8,119 nucleotides of DNA from an uncultured Armatimonadota bacterium (lineage in GTDB: Bacteria; Armatimonadota; Armatimonadia; Armatimonadales; Armatimonadaceae), in assembly GCA_903881535.1 (NCBI GenBank), contig CAIRTT010000472.1, positions 1 to 8,119 on the forward strand. Direction: 5' to 3'. This document shows, piece after piece, positions 1 to 7,086 of the stretch (position 1 is the first letter of the stretch; every line of letters starts with the position of its first letter). Below the pieces are notes generated by a model. It worked only from the letters and a program-made list of their open reading frames with translations, was not told the DNA's origin and did no database searches. Position numbers and translations under genes: made by a program.

Positions 1-1
1 A

Positions 2-655
2 AATGAAATGCGACGCGTTCAAACGGATGGTGTACAGCGCGGCGGACTTCTCGGTATGGGGGCCTTGCTCACCGTCACAAGCTATTCGCAGCGAACGAGC
101 CCGGTGTTGCGTGGCAAGTGGGTGATGGCTGAGATTCTTGGGGCACCGCCTCCGCCGCCGCCTCCCGTTGTCAATACGCTTCCCGCCGATGAACGCCCAC
201 AACAGGGGTTGACGCTGCGCCAGCGCCTGGAAGCGCATCGGAACAAACCCGAATGTAAAGGCTGTCACCAGCGGATTGACCCTATGGGCTTTGCCCTCGA
301 AAACTTTGATGCCGTTGGGCGTTGGCGGACTGAAATCGGTGGCGTCGCAGTGGATGCGCGCGGTGAGCTGGCATCCGGTGAAATATTTGATGGCATAAAG
401 GGCATGCGAGCTGTCCTCCTTACGAGGGAAGATGACATCGCACGAAACGTCATTGAGCGCTTAATGGCCTATGCACTTGGAAGAGGGCTTGAGCCTGAAG
501 ATCTTCCAAGCGTGTCGCTCATTTTGCGGCAATGTAAAGCTGGTGGGTATCGGATGCAGGATTTGATGAGTGGTGTGGTTCAATCTCTACCATTCCGATA
601 CAAGCGCCGGGCTACCCCGGTAATGGCGGCAGAACATGCTGCTGCAACAAAGTGA
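2..655 (+). CDS. DUF1588/DUF1585 (PSCyt3-PSD2) cytochrome-type protein, C-terminal part, cut at left edge
   Basis: The reading frame is open from the window's left edge, so the true start lies upstream; the first in-frame ATG at 8 is probably internal. Seen: the DUF1588 signature (RGGLLGMGALLTVTSYSQRTSPVLRGKW, split here as RGGLLGMGALLTVTS then RTSPVLRGKW), a seven-proline run (146-166), then the haem-type motif CKGCH (254-268) followed by RIDPMGFALENFDAVGRWR, and a DUF1585-like C-terminus ending near SLPFRYKRR. In this family the motif order is DUF1587-DUF1592-DUF1588-DUF1585, often with an N-terminal PSCyt1 haem domain; those upstream parts are outside the window. Proteins of this type are exported, and the CxxCH suggests covalent haem c, but no biochemical role is firmly established. 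The TGA at 653-655 overlaps the Shine-Dalgarno of the next gene, so the two are translationally close and probably in one operon. Family assignment is strong; function is inference. Confidence 0.9.
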   Translation, partial: NEMRRVQTDGVQRGGLLGMGALLTVTSYSQRTSPVLRGKWVMAEILGAPPPPPPPVVNTLPADERPQQGLTLRQRLEAHRNKPECKGCHQRIDPMGFALENFDAVGRWRTEIGGVAVDARGELASGEIFDGIKGMRAVLLTREDDIARNVIERLMAYALGRGLEPEDLPSVSLILRQCKAGGYRMQDLMSGVVQSLPFRYKRRATPVMAAEHAAATK

Positions 656-659
656 GGAG
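654..659 (+). promoter_or_regulatory. Shine-Dalgarno site of the DUF1080 gene
   Basis: GAGGAG lies 6 nt before the ATG at 666 and overlaps the stop codon of the preceding gene. It fixes the start at 666 rather than at the earlier in-frame ATG at 636, which lies inside the upstream gene and would place a charged segment before the signal peptide. Confidence 0.75.
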
Positions 660-665
660 ATACGG

Positions 666-1928
666 ATGAAGAAATGGGTGATGGGAGCAGTCGCGGCAAT
701 CACATTGACCGCAATCGCAACCCCGGCCATGGCAAAAGACCGCTGGGAAAAGATCTTCGATGGCAAGACACTTTCCGGTTGGACGCTGATCGGCAAGGGT
801 GGACGTGGGTATGTTGTGGAAAACGGTGAGCTGGTTTGCCCCGCCGATGGTGGTGGAAACCTCTATACCGAGAAAGAATATTCGGACTTCAAGTTTCGCT
901 TTGAGTTCAAGCTGACATCCGGCGCCAATAATGGAATCGGCCTCCGCGCACCACTGTCCGGTGATGCGGCCTATGTCGGTATGGAAAGCCAGGTTTTGGA
1001 TGACACTGCAGACATCTACAAAAACCTTCTCCCAGGGCAGTACCACGGATCTATTTACCGAGTATTTGCTGCTAAGCGCGGTTTCCTAAAGCCTCTCGGT
1101 GAGTGGAACAAGGAAACGATCGAAGTCATCGGACGTAAAGTCAAGATCACGCTAAACGGGACCGTTATCGTGGATGGCGACATCAACAACGTTACCGATC
1201 CCGCAATCCTTGCTGAGCATCCAGGTCTCCTGCGTACAAGCGGTCACATTGGCTTTCTCGGCCACGGCACGCTTGTCCGCTTCCGAAACCTTGAAGCGGT
1301 TGATCTTGCAAAAGCCCCTGTCGATAACAAGGCACCAGAGGGATTTACTGCGCTGTTCAATGGCAAGGACTTGGCTGGGTGGAAGGGCCTTGTCAAAGAC
1401 CCGATCGCTCGTGCAAAGATGGCACCTGCTGAGCTGAAGGCTGCGGAAGATAAGGCAACCATCGAAGCGCTTAAGCACTGGTCCGTCGTCGATGGTGTAA
1501 TCACCTACGATGGTAAGAATGACAGCCTTGCTACCGGGCGGGACTACAAGGATTTCGAGCTGCACGTCGATTGGAAAATCGGTGACAATGGAGACTCTGG
1601 TATTTATCTGAGGGGATCCCCACAGATACAAATCTGGGATCCAAAATACTGGAAAATAGGCTCTGGCGGTCTCTACAACAACCAAAAGAACCCAAGCAAG
1701 CCGACGAGCATCGCCGATAACCCGATTGGTGAGTGGAATCACTTTGTCATCCTGATGCAAGGTCCGCAAGTTACCATTTACTTGAATGGGGTTCTCGTTG
1801 TGCAAAATGTGACGCTTGAAAACTACTGGGACCGTACACAGCCGATTTTCCCAACGGGGCAAATTGAGCTTCAGCATCACGGGAATCCAATCTTCTTCAA
1901 GAATGTCTACCTTCGGGAACTGAAGTAG
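666..1928 (+). CDS. Secreted tandem DUF1080 protein (3-keto-disaccharide hydrolase family)
   Basis: 420 residues. Residues 1-23 are a signal peptide (KK, hydrophobic core, ATPAMA cleavage before K24), so the protein acts outside the cytoplasm. Two DUF1080 (PF06439) jelly-roll-type domains follow: about 24-215 and 225-420. They share landmarks: F31-DGKTLSGW versus F231-NGKDLAGW; G90-IGLR versus G312-IYLR; G145-EWN versus G355-EWN; and closing strands SGHIGFLGHG versus TGQIELQHHG. The second copy has the helical insert (roughly LVKDPIARAKMAPAEL onward) and the GDSGIYLRGSPQIQIWD segment often seen in Planctomycete and Verrucomicrobia members, and is probably the more canonical domain. Family members are associated with cleavage of 3-keto-glycosides; which copy is active here cannot be read from the sequence. 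The gene sits between DUF1588/1585 and DUF1552 genes, 10 nt after the former and 22 nt before the latter. Confidence 0.92.
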   Translation: MKKWVMGAVAAITLTAIATPAMAKDRWEKIFDGKTLSGWTLIGKGGRGYVVENGELVCPADGGGNLYTEKEYSDFKFRFEFKLTSGANNGIGLRAPLSGDAAYVGMESQVLDDTADIYKNLLPGQYHGSIYRVFAAKRGFLKPLGEWNKETIEVIGRKVKITLNGTVIVDGDINNVTDPAILAEHPGLLRTSGHIGFLGHGTLVRFRNLEAVDLAKAPVDNKAPEGFTALFNGKDLAGWKGLVKDPIARAKMAPAELKAAEDKATIEALKHWSVVDGVITYDGKNDSLATGRDYKDFELHVDWKIGDNGDSGIYLRGSPQIQIWDPKYWKIGSGGLYNNQKNPSKPTSIADNPIGEWNHFVILMQGPQVTIYLNGVLVVQNVTLENYWDRTQPIFPTGQIELQHHGNPIFFKNVYLRELK

Positions 1929-1939
1929 TTGCGGGGTGT

Positions 1940-1945
1940 GGGAGG
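1940..1945 (+). promoter_or_regulatory. Shine-Dalgarno site deciding the GTG start of the DUF1552 gene
   Basis: GGGAGG lies 5 nt before GTG 1951. The alternative in-frame GTG at 1936 overlaps the region just upstream of this site and has no comparable site of its own. Starting at 1951 also gives the usual family N-terminus, with a basic residue cluster right after the initiator. Confidence 0.7.
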
Positions 1946-1950
1946 CTAGA

Positions 1951-3312
1951 GTGATTACACGAAAGACAGTGCTTAGAGGGGCAGGCGTTGCGCTTGCTCT
2001 CCCTTGGTTGGAGTCGATGCAGGCCCAGGCATCTTCGCGGCAGTCGGTCAAACCTCCCACACGCTTTGGGTTTCTATACTTTGCCAATGGTGTCCACCCG
2101 AAAAAGTGGGCACCGGATGGCGCACCATTTACCGGTACGTTGAAGCCCCTCGAGAGTCTTCAGGGGGATATCCTCACCTTCGAAAATCTGATGAACCGCA
2201 ACAGTATCGAGGGGGATGGTCACTATTACAAAGTCGCACCAATCCTTTGTGGTACGGCGATTACAAAGACGACGGGCCGGGATGTGCGCTCAGGCGGTGT
2301 CTCGCTGGATCAGCTCATGGCGCAGCACACTGGAAGCGCAACGCCATTGCCGAGTCTTGAGCTCGCAGTCGAGTCTCCAACGGCTTACGTCGACACCAAT
2401 GTTGGTTTGACGACACTCTATGGAAGCCATGTATCCTGGTCGACCCCGACGACACCCGTGACACGTGAGCTCAATCCACAGCTCGCCTTTGACAGGGTCT
2501 TTCGAAACACAACGGGAGCCGTACCTGTCTTTGGAACTACCGACAAGAGTATCTTGGATACGGTCATGGCGGATGCATCAGGCTTGCGCAAGCGCCTCGG
2601 TGTAGATGACCGTCAAAAGGTGGATGAGTACCTTGATGCGGTTCGCTCTGTGGAAAAACGGATCGCCTACGACCTCGCGCGTCGTAAGGGAAGCATCCTC
2701 GATGGCGGCGTCTTAAAGTCGGAAGTTGACACCCTTGGCCGTCGCATCACCGATTGGTATACCATCCGAAGCGAGAAGCGTGGCATCGATCACACAGAAC
2801 AGGTCCGCCTGATGCTGGACATCATGGCTCTGGGTTTCTGGTCGGATTCCACGCGGGTTGCCACGTTTATGTACGCCAATGAAGTTTCCGGTCGTAACTT
2901 CAGCTTTCTTCCCGGCGTAAGTGGTAGCCATCATGAGCTAAGTCATCATGAAAACAATGAAGAGAAGCTTGCCCAGTACCAACGGATTAATGTGTGGCAT
3001 GTTGAGCAATATGCGTATCTCCTGAATCGCCTGAAGTCCTTCCGCGAAGGGGATGGCACCGTTCTCGATAACAGTATGGTGATGTTTGCCGGCGGGATGC
3101 GGGATGGCAATGCCCACTCACCGTACAACCTGCCAATCGTATTGGGTGGTCGTGGTGGTGGAACCCTGCAAACAGGTCGTCACCTGAAGCTGCCTCCACA
3201 GACGGCACTTTGTGGACTTTACGTAGGCCTCGCACGGAGGATGGGTATTAATATTCGTTCGTTTGGAGATGCAACCGTAGAGCTTCCTGGCCTCGGTATT
3301 CTGCCGGTCTAA
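1951..3312 (+). CDS. DUF1552 'HXXSHH' family protein
   Basis: 453 residues from a GTG start, a normal length for DUF1552 (PF07586). The N-terminus ITRKTVLRGAGVALALPWL resembles the family's usual RRxFLRGAGVALALP export signal and is followed by a possible AQA cleavage site (A25-Q26-A27). The twin-arginine pair is Arg-Lys here, so Tat export is less certain than Sec export or anchoring. The signature H328-E-L-S331-H332-H333 is intact. The C-terminal block G381-G-M-R-D-G-N-A-H389 followed by NLPIVLGGRGGG and TGRHL also fits the family, and recalls the C-terminus of DUF1501 proteins. The conserved histidines suggest a metal site (inference). No reaction is established for the family. DUF1552 genes commonly follow DUF1592/1588/1585 genes, as here, so the two products probably work together; the DUF1080 gene lies between them. 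Confidence 0.92.
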   Translation: MITRKTVLRGAGVALALPWLESMQAQASSRQSVKPPTRFGFLYFANGVHPKKWAPDGAPFTGTLKPLESLQGDILTFENLMNRNSIEGDGHYYKVAPILCGTAITKTTGRDVRSGGVSLDQLMAQHTGSATPLPSLELAVESPTAYVDTNVGLTTLYGSHVSWSTPTTPVTRELNPQLAFDRVFRNTTGAVPVFGTTDKSILDTVMADASGLRKRLGVDDRQKVDEYLDAVRSVEKRIAYDLARRKGSILDGGVLKSEVDTLGRRITDWYTIRSEKRGIDHTEQVRLMLDIMALGFWSDSTRVATFMYANEVSGRNFSFLPGVSGSHHELSHHENNEEKLAQYQRINVWHVEQYAYLLNRLKSFREGDGTVLDNSMVMFAGGMRDGNAHSPYNLPIVLGGRGGGTLQTGRHLKLPPQTALCGLYVGLARRMGINIRSFGDATVELPGLGILPV

Positions 3313-3355
3313 CCAAGTCCGTGTGCGATATTTTCACGGCGTGATGGGTTAGCCG
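3313..3355. other. Convergent gene junction, no clear terminator
   Basis: The 43 bases between the DUF1552 stop and the helicase stop (opposite strand) separate two converging transcripts. CCGTG (3319-3323) and CACGG (3335-3339) could form a 5-bp stem with an 11-nt loop, and TCACG/CGTGA (3334-3344) forms a tight palindrome, but neither is followed by a run of T on either strand. Any terminator is either weak, factor-dependent or inside the gene ends. Confidence 0.4.
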
Positions 3356-5647
3356 TTAAGGTCGGTCTAGCTTCGCATGTGACAGAGCAAGTTTCTTCAC
3401 ACCAAGGTTTGGGAAGGCTACCTGAACCACGCCATCCGCTCCTCCAGAACATACAACGACAACGCCAGTCCCAAACACGCCGTGGGTGACCTTTTCTCCG
3501 GCGCGGTAAAGAGGCGTATCGTCGATTACCTGTGTCACGGCTTCCGTTGCCTGGCGAGCATCCGACCAGCTTGGCGCAGCTGACTTTGTTACTGGAACAA
3601 AACCTTGCTGCGTTTGTCGCTGCCGAGGCACAAAGCTTGGCAAGCGACCGCTTGGTGTAATCAACAGGTGTTGCGGGATATCCTTCACAAATCGTGACAC
3701 AGGGTTCATCTGTGTCATCCCAAAAATGGATCGGCGTGCAGCACACGTCATTGCTAGAAACTCGCGGGCACGTGTGATGCCAACGTAGGCAAGACGACGT
3801 TCTTCTGCGAGTGCTTCTGCTAGATTGCTGTCGCCAAGGCTTCTTGCATGTGGAAAGATGCCATCTTCCATGCCAATCATGTAAACCGCTGGAAACTCAA
3901 GGCCCTTTGCGCTGTGTAAAGTCATTAAGGTAACGAGGCGGCCCGTACTGTTGACTGTATCGACATCGGCGATCAATGCAGTTTCCTCGAGAAATGCGCG
4001 AAGGCTTACATCCTCGCTACGGGCCTCAAACCTCTGAACTGCGGTAAGAAACTCCCGGAGGTTTTCGAGCTTGGATTCGGCTTCGATGGATTTTTGATCC
4101 TCGTAGTATTTTCGCAGGGTTGACTGTTCAAGCACCATTTCAACCAATGCGCTTACGTGCATAGTTGCGAGCTTACTTTGGAACTGCTCGATCATTGTGA
4201 TGAACCCGTGGAGGGCAGTGCGTGCCGCTGGGCGCAGCGTCGCTGACACACACAGGTCCTTTGCCGCATCCCAGAGGCTGATCGCCTGATCGATTGAATG
4301 TGCTTCAAGTGCAGCAATCGTCGTGTTGCCGATTCCACGTGTAGGGGTATTGACGACACGTTTGAGGGACACCGAGTCGTACGGATTGACGATGAGTCTG
4401 AGGTACCCCAAGAGGTCCCTAACTTCAGCGCGTTCGTAGAATTTCATCCCACCAATCATCTGGTACGGAATCTGAAACTGAAGCAAAAGCTCTTCCATGG
4501 CACGGGACTGCGCATTTGTACGGTACAGGATTGCGATATCGCTTGGGCTCCGACCTGTTCCGATTTGCCTCTGGATCATCTGTGCGACCCAATAGGCCTC
4601 CTCAACTTCATCTCCAGCTTCATACCAAGTGATGGCAGACCCTTCGACGTTGTCGGTCCAGAGCTGTTTTGGTTGACGTTCAGCATTTCGGCGGACAACT
4701 GCATTTGCGGCTTCGAGAATATTCTTTGTCGAGCGGTAGTTTTGCTCGAGGCGAACAAGGCGGCACCCTGGGTGATCCTGCGCAAACTCAGGGTAAATAA
4801 TACGTACATCCGCGCCACGCCAGCGGTAAATACCCTGGTCGTCATCGCCTACTACACAAAGGTTTGCAGTGACATCGTTTTCGGTTCCATCATTGGATGC
4901 CAGCAGTCTTGTGAGCAAATACTGCGAGCGGTTGACATCCTGATATTCATCCACAAGAACATGTAGAAAACGGGACTGATAATGGCTCCGGACATCTTCA
5001 CGCTCCTGCAACATCCGGACGGCTTTTAGAATGAGATCATCAAAGTCAAGTGCCCGGTTGCGGGTGAGGCGCTCTTCATACTTTCGGTAGACACTGCCTG
5101 CGATGGACTCAAGCTGGCCATGAAAAACCTTGGAAAATCCTTCAGGCGAGACCATTTGCTCTTTTGCCCGGGAGATCATGCTTAGTATCACCCGAGGCTG
5201 AATCTTCTTTTCATCGAGGCTCAGCTCACGAAGGCACTCCTTGACTACGGAAATCTGATCATCGGAATCGTAGACCAGAAAGTCGCGGGAGAGTCCAATG
5301 GATGCTCCTTTTTCACGCAGCATCCGCGCGCACATCGCGTGAAACGTACCAACCCACATCTCCCGAGAAATGCCATCCCCAAGCAGGTGCTCGAGGCGCT
5401 CCCGCAGCTCTCCGGCAGCTTTGTTGGTGAATGTAACCGCGAGGATATTCCATGGGCGCACGCCTTGGACCTGAATCAAATAGGCGATGCGGTGGGTTAC
5501 CGTGCGCGTTTTTCCGGAGCCAGCGCCTGCAAAGACCAGCAGTGGACCATTCTCATGAAGGATGGCTTCCTGTTGCGCTTCGTTCAGGCCATCGAGGAGG
5601 TCATCTGCGATCTGAGTACGGTTTTCGTTTGGGGAATTAAAGAACAC
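3356..5647 (-). CDS. pcrA/uvrD: UvrD/PcrA-type ATP-dependent DNA helicase (SF1A)
   Basis: 763 residues, complete. An ATP-driven 3'-5' DNA helicase of nucleotide excision and mismatch repair or replication-fork clearance (family knowledge). Helicase motifs in order: Q motif LNEAQQEAI (21-29); Walker A AGAGSGKT (40-47); Ia TFTNKAA (72-78); DFDDLI (201-206); Walker B VDEYQD (232-237); motif III GDDDQGIYRWRGA (267-279); motif IV QNYRST (302-307); the YRTNAQSR block (375-382); motif V TLHSAKGLEF (576-585); motif VI EERRLAYVGITRA (615-627). All catalytic residues expected for activity are present. The C-terminal 714-763 segment (YRAGEKVTHGVFGTGVVV onward) is the Tudor-like domain that in PcrA/UvrD contacts RNA polymerase. 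The start is GTG at 5647: an in-frame TAA lies four codons upstream and no other start precedes the Q motif. Its Shine-Dalgarno is poor (CGGA about 12 nt upstream). UvrD and PcrA cannot be told apart by sequence alone. Confidence 0.95.
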   Translation of the reverse strand: MFFNSPNENRTQIADDLLDGLNEAQQEAILHENGPLLVFAGAGSGKTRTVTHRIAYLIQVQGVRPWNILAVTFTNKAAGELRERLEHLLGDGISREMWVGTFHAMCARMLREKGASIGLSRDFLVYDSDDQISVVKECLRELSLDEKKIQPRVILSMISRAKEQMVSPEGFSKVFHGQLESIAGSVYRKYEERLTRNRALDFDDLILKAVRMLQEREDVRSHYQSRFLHVLVDEYQDVNRSQYLLTRLLASNDGTENDVTANLCVVGDDDQGIYRWRGADVRIIYPEFAQDHPGCRLVRLEQNYRSTKNILEAANAVVRRNAERQPKQLWTDNVEGSAITWYEAGDEVEEAYWVAQMIQRQIGTGRSPSDIAILYRTNAQSRAMEELLLQFQIPYQMIGGMKFYERAEVRDLLGYLRLIVNPYDSVSLKRVVNTPTRGIGNTTIAALEAHSIDQAISLWDAAKDLCVSATLRPAARTALHGFITMIEQFQSKLATMHVSALVEMVLEQSTLRKYYEDQKSIEAESKLENLREFLTAVQRFEARSEDVSLRAFLEETALIADVDTVNSTGRLVTLMTLHSAKGLEFPAVYMIGMEDGIFPHARSLGDSNLAEALAEERRLAYVGITRAREFLAMTCAARRSIFGMTQMNPVSRFVKDIPQHLLITPSGRLPSFVPRQRQTQQGFVPVTKSAAPSWSDARQATEAVTQVIDDTPLYRAGEKVTHGVFGTGVVVVCSGGADGVVQVAFPNLGVKKLALSHAKLDRP

Positions 5648-5665
5648 GAATTTAGTTTATCCGGA

Positions 5666-5681
5666 GCAAACACATGTTTGC
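5666..5681. promoter_or_regulatory. Perfect 16-bp palindrome, candidate operator
   Basis: GCAAACACATGTTTGC: two perfect 7-base arms (GCAAACA and TGTTTGC) around a 2-base centre. It lies 18 bases upstream of the helicase GTG and 39 bases upstream of the preferred oxidoreductase start. The nearly loop-free symmetry suits a dimeric DNA-binding protein better than an RNA hairpin. Its AAAC-N4-GTTT core resembles the GAAC-N4-GTTC layout of LexA boxes in some bacteria, and uvrD-type genes are classic SOS targets, but the half-sites are not identical to that consensus. Repressor identity is inference. Confidence 0.42.
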
Positions 5682-5707
5682 ACTTCAAGGATGCGGGTGC
5701 ATTCGGT

Positions 5708-5711
5708 AGGA
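5708..5711 (+). promoter_or_regulatory. Candidate Shine-Dalgarno for the FAD oxidoreductase
   Basis: AGGA with 9 nt to the GTG at 5721. A competing option is AAGGA at 5687-5691 with 5 nt to GTG 5697. The ATG at 5691 has AAGG immediately against it, too close to act as its own site. Confidence 0.4.
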
Positions 5712-5720
5712 TTGAAGTCA

Positions 5721-6788
5721 GTGAATACCGATTACATTTTGCAGAACTTTGTTGACATGGGAATTGCCGTGGTGGATGTCCGTGACGTTCGGGGGTGGTC
5801 CCCTTGGCATCAGCACGGAATCTCATCTGGTAAGGCAACGTATGTAACACCGCAAGACCGTGATGCCTTTGTAGTCACGGTGAGACATTGCCAAGACAAC
5901 AATCTCAACTATGCTTTGATCGGCGGTGGTACAGCGACATGCAAGCCCTGTGGAGCCGATGTGCTTATCGTAACGGAGTGTCTCAAAGCGCTGTCGATTG
6001 ACACCTCAGCGGAGGAGTTGATTGTTGGAGCGGGTGTTGCAATCGAAACAGCAGAGTCATTCGTTGCTGAGCATGGCTGGACGCTGGGGCAGTGGCTCGG
6101 AAGCGGTGCAACGGCGACCATTGGCGGGGCTATCGTCACTAATGCGAACGGAATCCTTGCAGGACGCTATGGCAACTTCAGGGATGCCGTGACGTTAATT
6201 GAGATTCTTGACCAAAGTGGAAATACATCCTGGATCAGCCCAGCTACGTATCGCTCTCTACCTAGTGCAGTCATTTTGGGAGTGCGGATTCCGCTGTGGC
6301 TCAGCCCGGATGGCCGTGCGGTGGCACGTTTTGTCGGTGCTGGAGATCCGTTAGCCGCGTTGCGACAGGTGGCAACGGCTCGCCTTATGCCCGCGCTTAT
6401 CAGTGTTGATCAAAGCGGTACGATTACCGTCATCGTCGAAGGTGAACCGCATCTAGAGACGGCGCGGTATCAGCTAATCGCAGCAATCCTTCAGAAGCAG
6501 GGCGCTGTACAGGATCTAACCCTTGATCAGGGAAAGCACTGGGATACTCTTCTGTCATCGAATCCGTGGTCTGCTAACGCGGCTGGAGATGTCTGGGCGG
6601 ATCGCATCGTTTTGACAGTGTTGTGGTCAGACTACTCTCAAGTGCTCAACACGTGGATGCAGCGTGCACAGTCTGCTGGAGCTGAACTGACATGGCGAGC
6701 TATAAATCCGACACAAAATGGGGTTCAGCTCATCCTCGATTTCCAGCTTGAAGGGGTAAAGACTGGTCCAGACTGGCTCTATTCTTAA
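5721..6788 (+). CDS. Compact FAD-binding oxidoreductase (PCMH-type, GlcD/GlcE-like)
   Basis: 355 residues from GTG 5721; ATG 5691 (365 residues) and GTG 5697 are possible alternatives. No signal peptide, so probably cytoplasmic. The FAD-binding type 4 (PCMH) fold is visible: YVTPQDRDAFVVTVRHC (41-57, the usual 'P.s..ev..vv..c' helix), IGGGT (67-71), LIVGAGVAIETAESFV (100-115), then GSGATATIGGAIVTNANGI (127-145) and RYGNFRDAVTLIEIL (149-163). These match FAD-linked oxidases such as glycolate oxidase subunits and alkyl-DHAP synthase. The segment that should read like GSEGTLGI is reduced to LPSAVILGVRIPL (180-192) and about 20 residues before it are missing. The remaining domain (about 200-355) is short, as in GlcE (about 350 residues), and lacks the C-terminal block of GlcD. 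Substrate unknown. No partner gene such as glcD or glcF is adjacent. Confidence 0.8.
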   Translation: MNTDYILQNFVDMGIAVVDVRDVRGWSPWHQHGISSGKATYVTPQDRDAFVVTVRHCQDNNLNYALIGGGTATCKPCGADVLIVTECLKALSIDTSAEELIVGAGVAIETAESFVAEHGWTLGQWLGSGATATIGGAIVTNANGILAGRYGNFRDAVTLIEILDQSGNTSWISPATYRSLPSAVILGVRIPLWLSPDGRAVARFVGAGDPLAALRQVATARLMPALISVDQSGTITVIVEGEPHLETARYQLIAAILQKQGAVQDLTLDQGKHWDTLLSSNPWSANAAGDVWADRIVLTVLWSDYSQVLNTWMQRAQSAGAELTWRAINPTQNGVQLILDFQLEGVKTGPDWLYS

Positions 6789-6888
6789 AGGTAATCGTTG
6801 CGTGACCGATCGAGTGTAGTGTCGGTAAATATGTCAAACAACTGATGCGCTCTTAGGTGCATTCACGGTGAAGATAACGGCAGCTGAC

Positions 6889-6906
6889 GTTTGATAACTG
6901 TTAAAC
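6889..6906. repeat. Imperfect 18-bp palindrome
   Basis: GTTTGATAACTGTTAAAC has fully complementary outer arms (GTTT/AAAC) and further partial symmetry inside. It contains TTGATA, close to a -35 box, but no matching -10 element follows at proper distance. Could be an operator half-degenerated, or chance. Confidence 0.25.
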
Positions 6907-6935
6907 TCGGTGAGTACCACTACGATGTAAACGTT

Positions 6936-6963
6936 GATTTGAAGGCTGCTTTTAGATCAAATC
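6936..6963 (+). repeat. Inverted repeat, possible leader-RNA hairpin
   Basis: GATTTGA (6936-6942) and TCAAATC (6957-6963) are perfect complements around a 14-nt loop; with G-U pairs the stem could extend to 6932-6967 (11 pairs). There is no T tract right after, so a Rho-independent terminator is unlikely. It may be a structural part of a leader transcript. Confidence 0.35.
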
Positions 6964-7063
6964 GGTGCAATCGTGTTTAGAGGTGGGGCAAGATACAACC
7001 CATCGGAATATCATTCAAGGCGGGTTGGCTGGTGAATATGCCAGAATAAAGTATTGGATAGCG

Positions 7064-7086
7064 ATACTGCTTGATGATAGCAGTGT
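7064..7086 (+). repeat. Stem-loop immediately before the PSCyt1 ribosome-binding site
   Basis: ATACTGC (7064-7070) pairs with GCAGTGT (7080-7086) with one T-G wobble; a further T7071-A7079 pair would leave a 7-nt loop. It abuts the GGAGG Shine-Dalgarno at 7087, so folding could affect access of the ribosome. The spacing is seen; the effect is inference. Confidence 0.4.

Larger units (their letters stand above)
5648..5720. promoter_or_regulatory. Divergent intergenic region of helicase and FAD oxidoreductase
   Basis: Must contain the promoters of two divergent genes if neither is transcribed from elsewhere. I could not find a convincing -35/-10 pair for either direction; on the helicase strand TTGAAG and TAAACT are both reasonable hexamers but sit 23 nt apart. 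The clear element is the palindrome at 5666-5681, listed separately. Confidence 0.5.

Noticed and set aside
1152..2087. 311-codon open frame on the minus strand opposite the DUF1080 and DUF1552 genes
   Set aside because: It lies antisense to a well-supported DUF1080 coding region, has no recognisable domain, and crosses the boundary of two real genes; a codon-bias shadow.
3319..3339. Possible bidirectional terminator hairpin between converging genes
   Set aside because: The stem is only 5 bp with an 11-nt loop and has no T tract on either side; not enough to call.
4298..4966. 222-codon plus-strand open frame inside the helicase gene
   Set aside because: It is antisense to helicase motifs III-V with intact catalytic residues on the other strand; the translation is cysteine-rich and has no family resemblance.
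5721..6788. MurB (UDP-N-acetylenolpyruvoylglucosamine reductase) identity for the FAD protein
   Set aside because: The PCMH fold and length are compatible, but the typical MurB GGGSN loop and C-terminal catalytic motifs are not seen; the segments fit glycolate-oxidase-like FAD proteins better.
7025..7052. TTGGCT-16-TAAAGT as a sigma-70 promoter for the PSCyt1 gene
   Set aside because: Each box matches only 4 of 6 consensus bases with a 16-base spacer; such matches are common by chance, and these lineages use many alternative sigma factors.
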